This document shows, in pieces, positions 7,974 to 15,979 of a stretch of 51,516 nt of DNA. The notes below the pieces were generated by a model. The model worked only from the letters and a program-made list of their open reading frames with translations. It made no database searches and had not been told where the DNA came from. The position numbers were made by a program, and so were the translations under genes. Each line of letters opens with the position of its first letter. Position 1 is the stretch's first letter. The stretch is taken from the NCBI RefSeq assembly GCF_015555045.1, contig NZ_JADNJQ010000017.1:1-51516 (forward strand), in the 5' to 3' direction. Source of the DNA: Collinsella aerofaciens (lineage in GTDB: Bacteria > Actinomycetota > Coriobacteriia > Coriobacteriales > Coriobacteriaceae).

Positions 7974-10751
7974 ATGGCACAGGAATTCACTTTTACCGTT
8001 AACGGTGTCGAGCACACGACGACGGAGAATAAACCACTGCTGCGCTATCTGCGCGACGACCTGCACATTCACTCCGCCAAGGACGGCTGCTCCGAGGGCG
8101 CCTGCGGCACCTGCACCATCCATGTGGACGGTGCGGCCGTCAAGGCGTGCGTACTGACCACTGCTCTTGCCGCCGGCCGTAACATCGTGACCGTCGAGGG
8201 CCTGCCCGAGGACGTGCGCGAGGCCTTTGTGTACGCCTTTGGCGCCGTGGGCGCCGTGCAGTGCGGTTTTTGCATCCCCGGCATGGTCATGGCGGGTGCA
8301 GCGCTGATCGCCGAGGACCCCGAGCCCACCGAGGAGCAGATCAAGTACGCCATCCGTGGCAATGTCTGCCGCTGCACCGGCTACAAAAAGATTATCGAGG
8401 GCATTTCGCTGGCGGCTGCGGTGCTCCGTGGCGAAAAGCAGATCGACGAGGATTTGGAGTGCGGCGACGACTACGGCGTGGGCAAGCGCGCCTTCCGCAT
8501 CGACGTGCGCAAGAAGGTGCTCGGCGAGGGCAAGTATCCCGACGACATCGACGAGCTCGATCAGCCGGGTCTGACCTATGCCAGCGCCGTGCGCTCCAAG
8601 TACCCGCGCGCCCGTGTGCTCTCCATCGATACTTCCAAGGCCGAGGCCCTGCCCGGCGTGGTGGGCATCCTGCGCGCCGAGGACGTGCCGGTCAACCAGG
8701 TCGGCCACCTTATCCAGGACTGGGACGTCATGATCGCCCAGGGCGATATCACCCGCTGCGTGGGTGACGCTATCGTGCTGGTGGTTGCCGAGGACGAAGC
8801 GACGCTCGAAAAGGCCAAGAAGCTCGTAAAGATCGATTACGAGCCGCTGGAGCCCGTGCGCAACATTGTCGAGGCCAGGGCTGCCGACGCCCCACGCCTG
8901 CACGACAGCTTCTTTGCCTTTGGCAACACGGTGGAGCTCAAGGACAATGTGTGTCAGAGCCGTCACGTGACGCGCGGCGACGCCGCCAAGGCGCTGGCGG
9001 AGAGCGCATTCACCGTGACGCAGCGCTTTACCACGCCCTTTACCGAGCATGCCTTCTTGGAGCCCGAGTGCGCCGTGGCGTTCCCGTATAAGAACGGCGT
9101 CAAGGTGCAGTCGACCGACCAGGGCGCCTACGACACGCGCAAAGAGTGCGCTCACATGTTTGGCTGGGATAGCGAGCCCGAGCGCGTGGTCGTCGAGACC
9201 ATGCTCGTGGGTGGCGGCTTTGGCGGCAAGGAGGACGTGTCCATCCAGCACTTGGCCGCGCTCGCCGCATATAAGTTCCAGCGTCCTGTGAAGTGTAAGC
9301 TCACGCGTGCCGAGTCGCTCGCTTTCCATCCCAAGCGTCACGCCATGGACGGCACCTTTACACTGGGCTGCGACGCCGAGGGCAACTTTACCGGCCTGGA
9401 TTGCGAGATCAACTTTGATACCGGCGCCTACGCGTCGCTGTGCGGCCCGGTGCTCGAGCGCGCCTGTACGCATGCCGTCGGCCCCTACAAGTACCAGAAC
9501 ACCGACATTCGCGGCTTTGGCTACTACACCAACAACCCGCCCGCCGGTGCGTACCGCGGCTTTGGCGTTTGCCAGTCCGAGTTTGCGCTCGAGAGCCTGA
9601 TCGACCTGCTGGCCGAGAAGGTCGGCCTGGATCCGTGGGAGATCCGCTACCGTAACGCCATCGAGCCGGGCGAGGTTTTGCCCAACGGCCAGATTGCCGA
9701 TTGCTCCACGGCACTGAAGGAGACGCTGCTCGAGGTCAAGGATGCCTACTACGCGCATCCCGGACACGCCGGTATCGCCTGCGCCATGAAGAACGCCGGC
9801 GTGGGCGTTGGCCTGCCCGATGCCGGCCGCTGCAAGATTCGCATCGAGGACGGCGTGGCTGTGGTCTATGCCGCTACGTCCGACATCGGCCAGGGCTGCA
9901 ACACGGTCTTTTTGCAGGACGTTGCCGAGGCCTGCGGTCTGCCGCTGAGCTGCATTGCCAATGGCGAGTGCTCCACCGAGAACGCTCCCGACTCCGGCAC
10001 CACGTCTGGCTCGCGTCAGACGGTCGTGACCGGCGAGGCCGTGCGCGGTGCCGCCTTCCTGCTGCGCGATGCCATGCTTGGCATCGAGGCCGGCAAGCCT
10101 GCGCCCACCGCTCCCGTGAGTGCGCATGGCGACGGCGTCAAGATCGAGTACGACGACGGCCGCGCCTACCAGCTTCGAACGCAGGAGCTCGTCGCCGGCC
10201 AAGGTATGCATCCTCAGGATCCCACGGCCGCCATCAAGGCGCTCGAGGGATGCGAGTTTGGCTACGTGTACCTGGAGCCGACCGACAAGCTGGGCGCCGA
10301 CGTTCCCAACCCCAAGAGCCACATCTGCTACGGCTTTGCCACGCATGTGGTCATTTTGGATGATGACGGCCGCGTGAGCGAGGTCTATGCCGCGCACGAT
10401 TCCGGCAAGGTGGTCAACCCCATCTCCATTCAGGGTCAGATCGAAGGCGGAGTGCTCATGGGTATGGGCTATGCGCTTACCGAGGACTGGCCGCTCAAGG
10501 ACTGTGTGCCCCAGGCAAGGTACGGTACGCTCGGGTTGTTCCGTGCGCCCGAGATTCCGGATATCCATGCCATCTACGTGGAGAAGGACGAGCTGCTGCC
10601 CGTGGCATACGGCGGCAAGGGCATTGGCGAGATCGCAACGATCCCCACGGCGCCCGCCGTGCAGAACGCCTATCGCGCATTCGACGGCAAGCTGCGTCCC
10701 GATCTGCCCATGGTGGATACGCCATACAGCCGCGTCCGTCGCCGCGGGTAG
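7974..10751 (+). CDS. xdhD: XdhD-type molybdenum hydroxylase (selenium-dependent xanthine-dehydrogenase-like)
   Basis: A 925-residue fusion of the 2Fe-2S domain and the molybdopterin catalytic domain of the xanthine oxidase family. The plant-type 2Fe-2S site is CSEGACGTC (residues ~39-47). The second 2Fe-2S site uses CGFC (~97) and CRCTGY (~132). The Mo-site signature GGGFGGKE is near 413-420, and the catalytic-Glu loop is GGKGIGE near 880-886. There is no FAD domain, as in E. coli XdhD (about 956 residues). With YqeB, YqeC, MocA and XdhC encoded in the same window, it fits the class carrying a labile selenium ligand; no in-frame selenocysteine is involved. The likely role is hydroxylation or dehydroxylation at a purine ring carbon. 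It ends before a clear rho-independent terminator. Confidence 0.88.
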   Translation: MAQEFTFTVNGVEHTTTENKPLLRYLRDDLHIHSAKDGCSEGACGTCTIHVDGAAVKACVLTTALAAGRNIVTVEGLPEDVREAFVYAFGAVGAVQCGFCIPGMVMAGAALIAEDPEPTEEQIKYAIRGNVCRCTGYKKIIEGISLAAAVLRGEKQIDEDLECGDDYGVGKRAFRIDVRKKVLGEGKYPDDIDELDQPGLTYASAVRSKYPRARVLSIDTSKAEALPGVVGILRAEDVPVNQVGHLIQDWDVMIAQGDITRCVGDAIVLVVAEDEATLEKAKKLVKIDYEPLEPVRNIVEARAADAPRLHDSFFAFGNTVELKDNVCQSRHVTRGDAAKALAESAFTVTQRFTTPFTEHAFLEPECAVAFPYKNGVKVQSTDQGAYDTRKECAHMFGWDSEPERVVVETMLVGGGFGGKEDVSIQHLAALAAYKFQRPVKCKLTRAESLAFHPKRHAMDGTFTLGCDAEGNFTGLDCEINFDTGAYASLCGPVLERACTHAVGPYKYQNTDIRGFGYYTNNPPAGAYRGFGVCQSEFALESLIDLLAEKVGLDPWEIRYRNAIEPGEVLPNGQIADCSTALKETLLEVKDAYYAHPGHAGIACAMKNAGVGVGLPDAGRCKIRIEDGVAVVYAATSDIGQGCNTVFLQDVAEACGLPLSCIANGECSTENAPDSGTTSGSRQTVVTGEAVRGAAFLLRDAMLGIEAGKPAPTAPVSAHGDGVKIEYDDGRAYQLRTQELVAGQGMHPQDPTAAIKALEGCEFGYVYLEPTDKLGADVPNPKSHICYGFATHVVILDDDGRVSEVYAAHDSGKVVNPISIQGQIEGGVLMGMGYALTEDWPLKDCVPQARYGTLGLFRAPEIPDIHAIYVEKDELLPVAYGGKGIGEIATIPTAPAVQNAYRAFDGKLRPDLPMVDTPYSRVRRRG

Positions 10752-10820
10752 GGTAGGGTGCGGACAGCCATTGCTGACGAGCTGTTCGCGCTCAACATCA
10801 ACTGTATATGCTGCGCCTTT

Positions 10821-10856
10821 GGCCCCAGCTCCATCGCGAGCCGGGGCCTTTTGTTT
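10821..10856 (+). terminator. rho-independent terminator after xdhD
   Basis: GGCCCCAGCTC (10821-10831) pairs with GAGCCGGGGCC (10838-10848) with one mismatch around a 6-base loop, followed by TTTTGTTT. This closes the ssnA-ygfK-ferredoxin-xdhD block. Confidence 0.85.
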
Positions 10857-10872
10857 GGAGCGCCTCCGCATA

Positions 10873-11167
10873 CGGAAACTGTGTCCCGGAATCCAGCTTC
10901 GGAACGGGATGAACTTTCCCAACGGGGCCGCATGCGGAAACTGCGTCCCGGAATCGTGCCTCAGAATGGGATGTGTTTTCCGCTGGCCGGCCGTTTGGAA
11001 ACCGCATCCCAGTTTGAGCGTTTATTCCGGGATGCGGTTTCCGCTGAAGGACTCAACCGGAAAGCCTGTCCCGTTCCGAGGCTGGATTCCGGGACACGCT
11101 TTCCGCCAGGCCCGCCATCCGGAAAGCGCATCCCGTTTTGAGTGTCCAGGCTGGGACGCGCTTTCCG
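10873..11167. repeat. palindromic repeat array 1 (five units, ~62-bp period)
   Basis: Five ~48-bp units start at 10873, 10934, 10997, 11058 and 11120, spaced 61-63 bp apart. Each has the form GGAAAC-n-GCGTCCC ... GGGA-n-GC-n-TTTCC, so each can fold into a hairpin with arms of about 14 bp. The unit centre is asymmetric and reveals orientation: units 1-2 run forward and units 3-5 are inverted relative to them. A degenerate sixth half-unit follows around 11181. The spacers of ~14 bp are not conserved. The array lies between the convergent xdhD and the AbiEi-like gene. A second array is at 12534-12766. Confidence 0.85.
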
Positions 11168-11239
11168 TTGGCGTGGCCGTTGGGAAAACGCGGCCCAGAT
11201 AGGGGGGATGCGATTCGGCGATGCGTGGCCTAGCAGCTC

Positions 11240-12238
11240 CTACAGGTCCACCTCGTTGAGCCATGTCGGCAGCGCGGTCTGCCGGATGCCTGCCGTCTGT
11301 AGCTTTTTGGCGAGCACTCCTGCCGAGCGGACCTCGCTGATGGTAAAGCGCAGCAGAGGGTGACCGTAGAGCGATAGATGCGCCTCGCGCTGTCGTTCGG
11401 CAACGAGCGCCTCGGCGGTGGTGCGTCCGGCCAGCATAGTCTGGTCGGTATATTTGATGAGCCCGTCGAGCTCGCCCAGCGTGAGTTCCCGCGCCTGGCG
11501 CTCCCAGGCAAAGTCCGTTCGTATGGGCTTGGCCGAATCGAAGGGGTCCGTCAGCTCGTATTGAAGCCAGTCGGGCGCAAAGCCCGTCTCGATCATGATG
11601 GCTCGGGCGACCGATTCCCCGCCGCTCTCGGCGCGGGCGTCGGCATATCGAAGCGTTGTGAGGGCGGTGCGAATCGCGCGACCATTGCGGGCAGTCGCTC
11701 GTTGCTCAACGGCCTCCATCAGCTGTTCCGGCGCAAGGCCGAGCTTTGAGATCGCCGAATCGGCAATGGGCATGCCGTCGGCAAAACCAGTTTGCAGCAG
11801 GCAATCTGTGGCCGTTTGGATGGGCGGCGTTACCGATATGCCGGCTCTGCGTATTGCTCCGGCCGGCTCAATCTGGTGTCGCTGAATATGTGCGCCCGGA
11901 CGAGCCGACGGCTTTGTCGAGCTGCAAACATGCACGACGTTCAGGTGTCGCCACGAGACCTCGAGCCCCAGCAGACAGGCGGCCGAAAACGAGCAGAACG
12001 TCCAATCGGGATGGATGATCGCAAGGGCGCGGATAATCTCGCAATGGCGTTGCGCTCGGTTGAGTTCATCCCAGCGCGTTTTTCGCGCAAACAACCCCGG
12101 CATGGGCGAGACAACCGTGCCGCCGGCGCGCCGAAGGAGCGCTTTTCGGATCGCCGTGCTCGGGGGAATCAGGCAGCGCCCCTCTTGTTCGGCTTGAGTG
12201 AGCAGTTGGTCGATGAGCTGGTCATTGCAATGGGTCAT
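11240..12238 (-). CDS. AbiEi-like wHTH protein with DUF559/PD-(D/E)XK-like C-terminus
   Basis: A 332-residue protein with the architecture common in Actinobacteria. The N-terminal winged-helix region resembles AbiEi antitoxins (ALLRRAGGTVVSPMPGLFAR). A central region has HPDWTFCSFSAACLLGLEVSW. The C-terminal segment looks like an endonuclease fold of the DUF559/Vsr type, with ETGFAPDWLQYEL, RTDFAW and GELDGLIKYTD forming a D...E-x-D...K-Y pattern. AAAGGAGG lies 9 bases before the ATG. No AbiEii nucleotidyltransferase toxin is next to it, so a type IV toxin-antitoxin pair is not supported. The gene is flanked on both sides by arrays of the same 62-bp palindromic repeat. Function is unknown; DNA binding or cleavage is plausible. 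Confidence 0.7.
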   Translation of the reverse strand: MTHCNDQLIDQLLTQAEQEGRCLIPPSTAIRKALLRRAGGTVVSPMPGLFARKTRWDELNRAQRHCEIIRALAIIHPDWTFCSFSAACLLGLEVSWRHLNVVHVCSSTKPSARPGAHIQRHQIEPAGAIRRAGISVTPPIQTATDCLLQTGFADGMPIADSAISKLGLAPEQLMEAVEQRATARNGRAIRTALTTLRYADARAESGGESVARAIMIETGFAPDWLQYELTDPFDSAKPIRTDFAWERQARELTLGELDGLIKYTDQTMLAGRTTAEALVAERQREAHLSLYGHPLLRFTISEVRSAGVLAKKLQTAGIRQTALPTWLNEVDL

Positions 12239-12292
12239 GAGCTACCGCCTCCTTTTGGGTAGCAAAAACGTATCAGCTGGAACTTGCCGCTC

Positions 12293-12325
12293 AGCTGACC
12301 AAAAGCTGACCAAAATCTAACCATG
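12293..12325. repeat. 11-bp tandem repeat upstream of the AbiEi-like gene
   Basis: AGCTGACCAAA occurs as two exact tandem copies (12293-12303, 12304-12314), followed by a degenerate third (ATCTAACCATG, 12315-12325). The repeats are phased at about one helical turn and lie 55-90 bp upstream of the leftward gene's start. This is a plausible operator, possibly for that gene's own winged-helix domain. Confidence 0.55.
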
Positions 12326-12533
12326 CAGGTAGATGACCTGCTTTTGGCGACATATTTCTTGTTTGAATCGGTGGGCGGTAATCGGCGACCGTGAACGGTA
12401 ACTGGATATGAAGTCTTGGTAAGTTTCGGGACGTGTACTTTTTGAAAAAGAGCATTCTATCTGCTGTTTTGTGTTTCTGGATCGCATATTTGAAGGCATG
12501 TGATAAGGGCGGCGGACTGTCGCCTTGTATCTG

Positions 12534-12766
12534 CGGAAACTGTGACCCGGAATTGCCGCTCGGAACGGGACAAGCTTTCCGGAACAGCCCTCAACCGGAA
12601 ACTGCGTCCCGGATTCGACGCTCAGAATGGGATTCGCTTTCCGGTAGAAGTTTCAGCGGAAACCGCATCCCAGAATTCAGGCTCAGAACGGGACACGCTT
12701 TCCGGATGGCATGCTTGGCGGAAACTACGGCCCAGTTTTTGGCTCCAGAACGGGATACATTTTTCG
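12534..12766. repeat. palindromic repeat array 2 (four units, ~62-bp period)
   Basis: Four units of the same family as array 1 start at 12534, 12596, 12657 and 12719 (spacing 62, 61, 62). All are in forward orientation, with centres of the form CGCTCAGAA-C/T-GGGA. The fourth is the most degenerate. The array fills the gap between the divergent AbiEi-like gene and the DUF234 ATPase. There are no leader or cas genes, and repeats and spacers do not behave like CRISPR. Confidence 0.85.
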
Positions 12767-12820
12767 GAACGGTCCACGTGCGGGGGTGTACCGCCCCTTT
12801 TGCGTGCGCCGCTTGTCGAA

Positions 12821-12876
12821 TTGCGTTATAGCTAGCTATATTATAGGAAGGTATAATATAGCTAGCTATAACGCAA
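12821..12876. promoter_or_regulatory. perfect 25-bp inverted repeat at the ATPase promoter
   Basis: The left arm (12821-12845) and right arm (12852-12876) are exact reverse complements around the 6-base spacer GGAAGG. Each arm contains the self-palindrome TATAGCTAGCTATA. The right arm runs straight into AAAGGAAGG, the ribosome binding site of the ATPase gene. TATAAT-like hexamers occur inside both arms, so promoter and operator probably coincide. The ATPase has its own winged helix, so autoregulation is an attractive possibility. Confidence 0.7.
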
Positions 12877-12891
12877 AGGAAGGATGGCCCT

Positions 12892-14283
12892 ATGTTTATC
12901 GGAAGAACAGTGGAAATGTCCGAGCTCAATCGACTGTATGGCACGGGCTCCTTTGAAATGCCTGTGATTTACGGCCGCCGTCGCGTGGGTAAAACGCGTC
13001 TTATCACAGAGTTTATCCAAGGCAAGAAGGCTATTTACTTTCAAGCTCGTCGTACCAATGCAGTGGCAAACCTGCACGGCTTTAGCCAGGCGATACTTGC
13101 GGGTTCGGTTGGTGCTGCAGGTGTGTCGTTTCGTAGTTTTGACGAGGCGTTCGATGCGTTGGCCACCATGGCTCGCACGGAACGTTTGATTGTCGTGATT
13201 GACGAGTATCCCTATCTCGCCCAATCGAATCCCGAGATCAGCTCGTTGCTGCAAGACAAGATCGATCACTTGTACAAAGAGACCAAGCTCATGCTTATCC
13301 TGTGCGGGTCGTCGCTTTCGTTCATGGAAGAGCAGGTGCTGGGCTACGAGAGTCCGCTATACGGTAGGCGTACGGCCCAGTTTAAGATCATGCCGCTGGA
13401 TTTTACGACGACCCTCGGCTTGTGGCAGAGCATGGGTCGCGAAGACGCTGCGGTTTGCTATGGCATGACGGGCGGCATTCCTGCATATATCGAGAAAGTC
13501 GATCCTACCGTATCGCTCGAGGACAACATCAAACGTCTTTTTCTTACTCCTACGGGCTATCTCTTTGAGGAGCCGAGTAACCTGCTATTGCAAGAGTGCC
13601 GCAATCCCGAGCAATATGATGCGATCGTGCAAGCAATTGCCCAGGGGCGCTCGAAGATCTCAGAGATTGCGAGCTCTATGGGAATCCCTGCGAGCAACGT
13701 AAAGAGCTATGTGGATAAGCTGGCGTCGCTTGGGATTGTCGAGCGCGAGCTGCCCCTAAACGAGACGAGCAATAAGCGAGCCGTGTATCTGCTGAGCGAC
13801 CAGATGTTTAGGTTCTGGTACAAGTTTGTGCCGCAGAACATTGGGCTGATTCAAAACGATATGGCCGAGATGGCGTATAGGCGCATTGAGCCGCACGTAT
13901 CGGATTACATGGGTACGGTCTTTGAGCTTATATGCAGACAATACGTGTACGAACTCGCACGCGCGGGCGAACTTGGTGTGGTGCCGGCAACAGTTGGCCG
14001 TTGGTGGGGAACGGACAATCGGATGCGTACGCAGGAAGAGATCGATTTGATTGTCGACGACGGAGAGGGCGCGGCGCTCTTTGCGGAGTGCAAATGGCGT
14101 AACGAACCGGCAGGCGAGGATGTTCTGGAAAAGCTCGTGTACCGAAGCGAGCTCTTTAGGCGTCAGCATAAAAGCTACGTGATCTTCTCGAAGCGTGGCT
14201 TTACGCAAGGATGTCAGGAAGCTGCGGCGAGCAGGGGAGATACCAAGCTGATTTCGTTTGCCGAGATGTGCGAGCGGAGATAA
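12892..14283 (+). CDS. DUF234-type AAA ATPase (archaeal-ATPase-like) with nuclease-like C-terminus
   Basis: A 463-residue P-loop protein. Walker A is GRRRVGKT (28-35) and Walker B is LIVVIDEYPYL (Asp ~104). A winged-helix region is near 250-290 (SEIASSMGIPASNVKSYVDK). The C-terminal domain carries EEIDLIVDD ... ALFAECKWR, the D...E-x-K pattern of PD-(D/E)XK-like DUF234 domains. Such ATPases are abundant and lineage-variable in gut Actinobacteria and Firmicutes; their biological role is not established. The start at 12892 follows AAAGGAAGG. The 25-bp inverted repeat immediately upstream is the striking context. Confidence 0.85.
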   Translation: MFIGRTVEMSELNRLYGTGSFEMPVIYGRRRVGKTRLITEFIQGKKAIYFQARRTNAVANLHGFSQAILAGSVGAAGVSFRSFDEAFDALATMARTERLIVVIDEYPYLAQSNPEISSLLQDKIDHLYKETKLMLILCGSSLSFMEEQVLGYESPLYGRRTAQFKIMPLDFTTTLGLWQSMGREDAAVCYGMTGGIPAYIEKVDPTVSLEDNIKRLFLTPTGYLFEEPSNLLLQECRNPEQYDAIVQAIAQGRSKISEIASSMGIPASNVKSYVDKLASLGIVERELPLNETSNKRAVYLLSDQMFRFWYKFVPQNIGLIQNDMAEMAYRRIEPHVSDYMGTVFELICRQYVYELARAGELGVVPATVGRWWGTDNRMRTQEEIDLIVDDGEGAALFAECKWRNEPAGEDVLEKLVYRSELFRRQHKSYVIFSKRGFTQGCQEAAASRGDTKLISFAEMCERR

Positions 14284-14334
14284 CCAAGCGCGCTCTGATG
14301 TGATTGCTCGGAATGGGTCGCGCTAAGGATGCCA

Positions 14335-14415
14335 AGCGTAAAACCTACAATGAAAATGGCGTAAAAACTACATTGAGAACGGCGTAAAAACAGCATTGAG
14401 AATGGCGTAATTTCG
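14335..14415. repeat. 23-bp direct repeats (3.5 copies)
   Basis: Three head-to-tail 23-bp copies at 14335-14357, 14358-14380 and 14381-14403 share the core GGCGTAAAAACTACATTGAG. A partial fourth (GGCGTAA) starts at 14404. They immediately precede the relic of a DUF4143-type ATPase gene, so they look like the operator iterons of the lost gene. Confidence 0.75.
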
Positions 14416-14427
14416 TATATCGCATGA

Positions 14428-14810
14428 TCGCCCGAGCTTGCACACGGCCTTTTGCGAGCTCTTGCCATGAACGAGAGCCAGGCTGTCACGTACAAGACGC
14501 TCATAAAGGACGCCTCGTACGGTGAGACGGGCCCCGACGAGAGGACCATCGCTGCGCACCTGGATCTCTTCAACAGGCTCAAGCTGACCGAGGACCTGTG
14601 CGGATGGGAGCCATCGAGGTCAAGCTGAGTGATGCGAAAGCAGACGATGGAGCGAGAAATCTCAAGGCGCTGGAGAGGAAAGTGCTCTCCAATCCTGCCG
14701 CCCAGAATGCCGCGCCGGCGTTTTTGGCGGTCGTGGTTGGAAAGGGGAGCATTGCCTACACACGCGACGACGGCGTGGCGGTGATCCCCATGGCGGCACT
14801 TGGGGCGTAG
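14428..14810 (+). pseudogene. relic of a DUF4143-type AAA ATPase gene
   Basis: Two fragments in different frames match the C-terminal half of DUF4143 ATPases. The first, from ~14428 to a stop at 14626-14628, includes LLRALAMNESQAVTYKTLIK and DERTIAAHLDLFNRLKLTED. The second, in another frame from about 14600 to 14810, reads GAIEVKLSD ... AFLAVVVGKGSIAYT ... DDGVAVIPMAALGA, the family's nuclease-like ending. The Walker domain and the sequence joining the fragments are missing, so an internal deletion and frameshift have destroyed the gene. The iterons just upstream survive. Confidence 0.75.
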
Positions 14811-14852
14811 TGGTTTTGCGGGCGTGCCGTGCTTCCTTTACCGAAAATCCAT

Positions 14853-15054
14853 TTGGTAAACCAGATGCTCGCGGATAGAATAAAGTTGACGGCAGCCCAA
14901 GTTCTGGAGAGCTGGGAAACGCCGTTGCTTGGTCAAGAGGTCGGTGCCTTAATGGCAGCGACTTGTTATGCTTCGAATGCTGCTTGAGTGCCTCGGAAAG
15001 TTCGATAAGCGCCGTGAAGAGCGAGACCAAAGCAACCAAGAGCTCTACGAGCTC
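14853..15054. pseudogene. decayed copy A of the small-peptide/antisense-RNA module
   Basis: This aligns with the intact module at 15945-16175. The rightward promoter is preserved (TTGGTA 14853-14858, 17-base spacer, TAGAAT 14876-14881). On the reverse strand the peptide frame still reads ELLVALVSLFTALIELSEAL. However, it lacks an ATG, its stop codon and the clean terminator stem, so it runs on into unrelated residues. The copy is probably non-functional as a peptide gene, although the RNA could still be made. Confidence 0.55.
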
Positions 15055-15227
15055 TGATGGGCCCGGGATGACCTCTGATTCAAGTCACCGGGCCTCAATC
15101 TTTTTCATCCATTTGAATAGAGCGGGCGACTCTCTTGGGGCCATCTGCATGGCGCGTGCCTGGCGCGCGTGGCACAGCATCCCATTTTTGTGTCCGCACG
15201 GGTGGCTACGCTTACCGCAACGTAGCC
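15055..15227 (+). repeat. ~172-bp direct repeat, copy 1 (upstream of the SIMPL gene)
   Basis: This block is nearly identical over most of its length to 16417-16586. It opens with a hairpin GGGCCCGG ... CCGGGCC followed by a T-rich run (rho-independent terminator form). It continues through CATTTGAATAGAGCGGGCGA and ends near GTAGCC, about 20 bp before the SIMPL gene. The second copy sits in the same position relative to the exonuclease gene. A short piece (TCTGCATGGCGCGTGCCTG) recurs again at 17376-17394. Confidence 0.8.
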
Positions 15228-15249
15228 ATTCGTGGAAAGGACGGATGTC

Positions 15250-15891
15250 ATGGCAACGGATAAGACCGGTTATGTGAGCGTTGGCGCCGAGATAGAGGAC
15301 GAGGTTATGCCCGACCGCGTGATCTTTAGCATTGGCTTTGGTGGTCGCCGCACCACCAAGGAATCGTGCCTGGAGGATTACAACACCGATCGCGCCCGCG
15401 TAGCCGCCGCGCTGGCGCCCTTTGGTTTGGATAGCGAATTAACATGCTGTCGGTACACTTGTTATGCGCAGATGACGCGCAAGAAGGCGACGATTGTGGG
15501 CTACAACTACTATGCGTACGGTACGGTTGCCGCGCCTGTCGATTCGACTGACTTTGCTGCTGTGTGGACCGCACTCAATACCTGCGAGTCACATGCCGAC
15601 ATGAGCATTCGATTTGAGTTGGCGGATCAGCGCGCGGCGGAAGACGCCCTGATTGCCCGTGCGGTTGAACGTGCTCGCGGCAACGCGCAGGCACTTGCCG
15701 TTGCGGCGGGGTCTATGCTGGGCGGCGTCAAGCATATCTCGTATAACAGTCGGGCGGCGGGCTATGGTCGAACATACTGTGTTGCCGCGTGTGCTCCCGA
15801 TGGGGCGTCCGGAGGCTCCGAGGAGACGGTGCTGGAGCCAGAGCCTATCGAGGTCGAGTGCTCCGTGGATATGGAATGGTGGCTGGAGTAG
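15250..15891 (+). CDS. SIMPL (DUF541)-domain protein
   Basis: A 213-residue protein with the SIMPL/DUF541 pattern: an early segment EIEDEVMPDRVIFSIGFGG, a central YNYYAYGTV strand region, and a helical stretch (AVERARGNAQALAVAAGSMLGGVKHISY) typical of the domain. No signal peptide is visible, so it is predicted cytoplasmic. Many family members are periplasmic or mitochondrial, and the function is poorly known. I chose ATG 15250 because GGAAAGG is 9 bases upstream; the GTG at 15232 precedes that site. It lies between two copies of the peptide/antisense module and directly behind copy 1 of the 172-bp repeat. Confidence 0.75.
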   Translation: MATDKTGYVSVGAEIEDEVMPDRVIFSIGFGGRRTTKESCLEDYNTDRARVAAALAPFGLDSELTCCRYTCYAQMTRKKATIVGYNYYAYGTVAAPVDSTDFAAVWTALNTCESHADMSIRFELADQRAAEDALIARAVERARGNAQALAVAAGSMLGGVKHISYNSRAAGYGRTYCVAACAPDGASGGSEETVLEPEPIEVECSVDMEWWLE

Positions 15892-15944
15892 GAAGCAGGT
15901 GCTGAGCGGCTGAGGGACCGAGGCTTCGCTACCGAAAAAACCAT

Positions 15945-15973
15945 TTGTTAAACTCAATGTCCGTGGGTAGAAT
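15945..15973 (+). promoter_or_regulatory. promoter of the candidate antisense RNA (copy B)
   Basis: TTGTTA (15945-15950) and TAGAAT (15968-15973) are separated by exactly 17 bases. The same hexamer pair and spacing recur in the two related copies (14853-14881 and 16382-16410) with a conserved upstream ACCGAAA. No open reading frame follows on this strand, which suggests an RNA gene. Confidence 0.65.
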
Positions 15974-15979
15974 AAGGTC

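Noticed and set aside
7974-10751. Selenocysteine-encoding in-frame TGA in the molybdenum hydroxylase
   Set aside because: The frame is uninterrupted and family members use a labile selenium ligand rather than selenocysteine.
7446-10922. 1158-residue open frame on the reverse strand opposite ygfK end, ferredoxin and xdhD
   Set aside because: It is antisense to well-supported genes, rich in His/Gly/Ala from the GC-biased third positions, and has no recognisable domain or ribosome binding site.
11240-12238. Type IV AbiE toxin-antitoxin pair
   Set aside because: Only an AbiEi-like N-terminus is seen; no AbiEii nucleotidyltransferase gene adjoins it.
10873-12766. CRISPR array interpretation of the regular repeats
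   Set aside because: Repeat units diverge, change orientation and are ~48 bp; spacers are only ~14 bp; no cas genes or leader.
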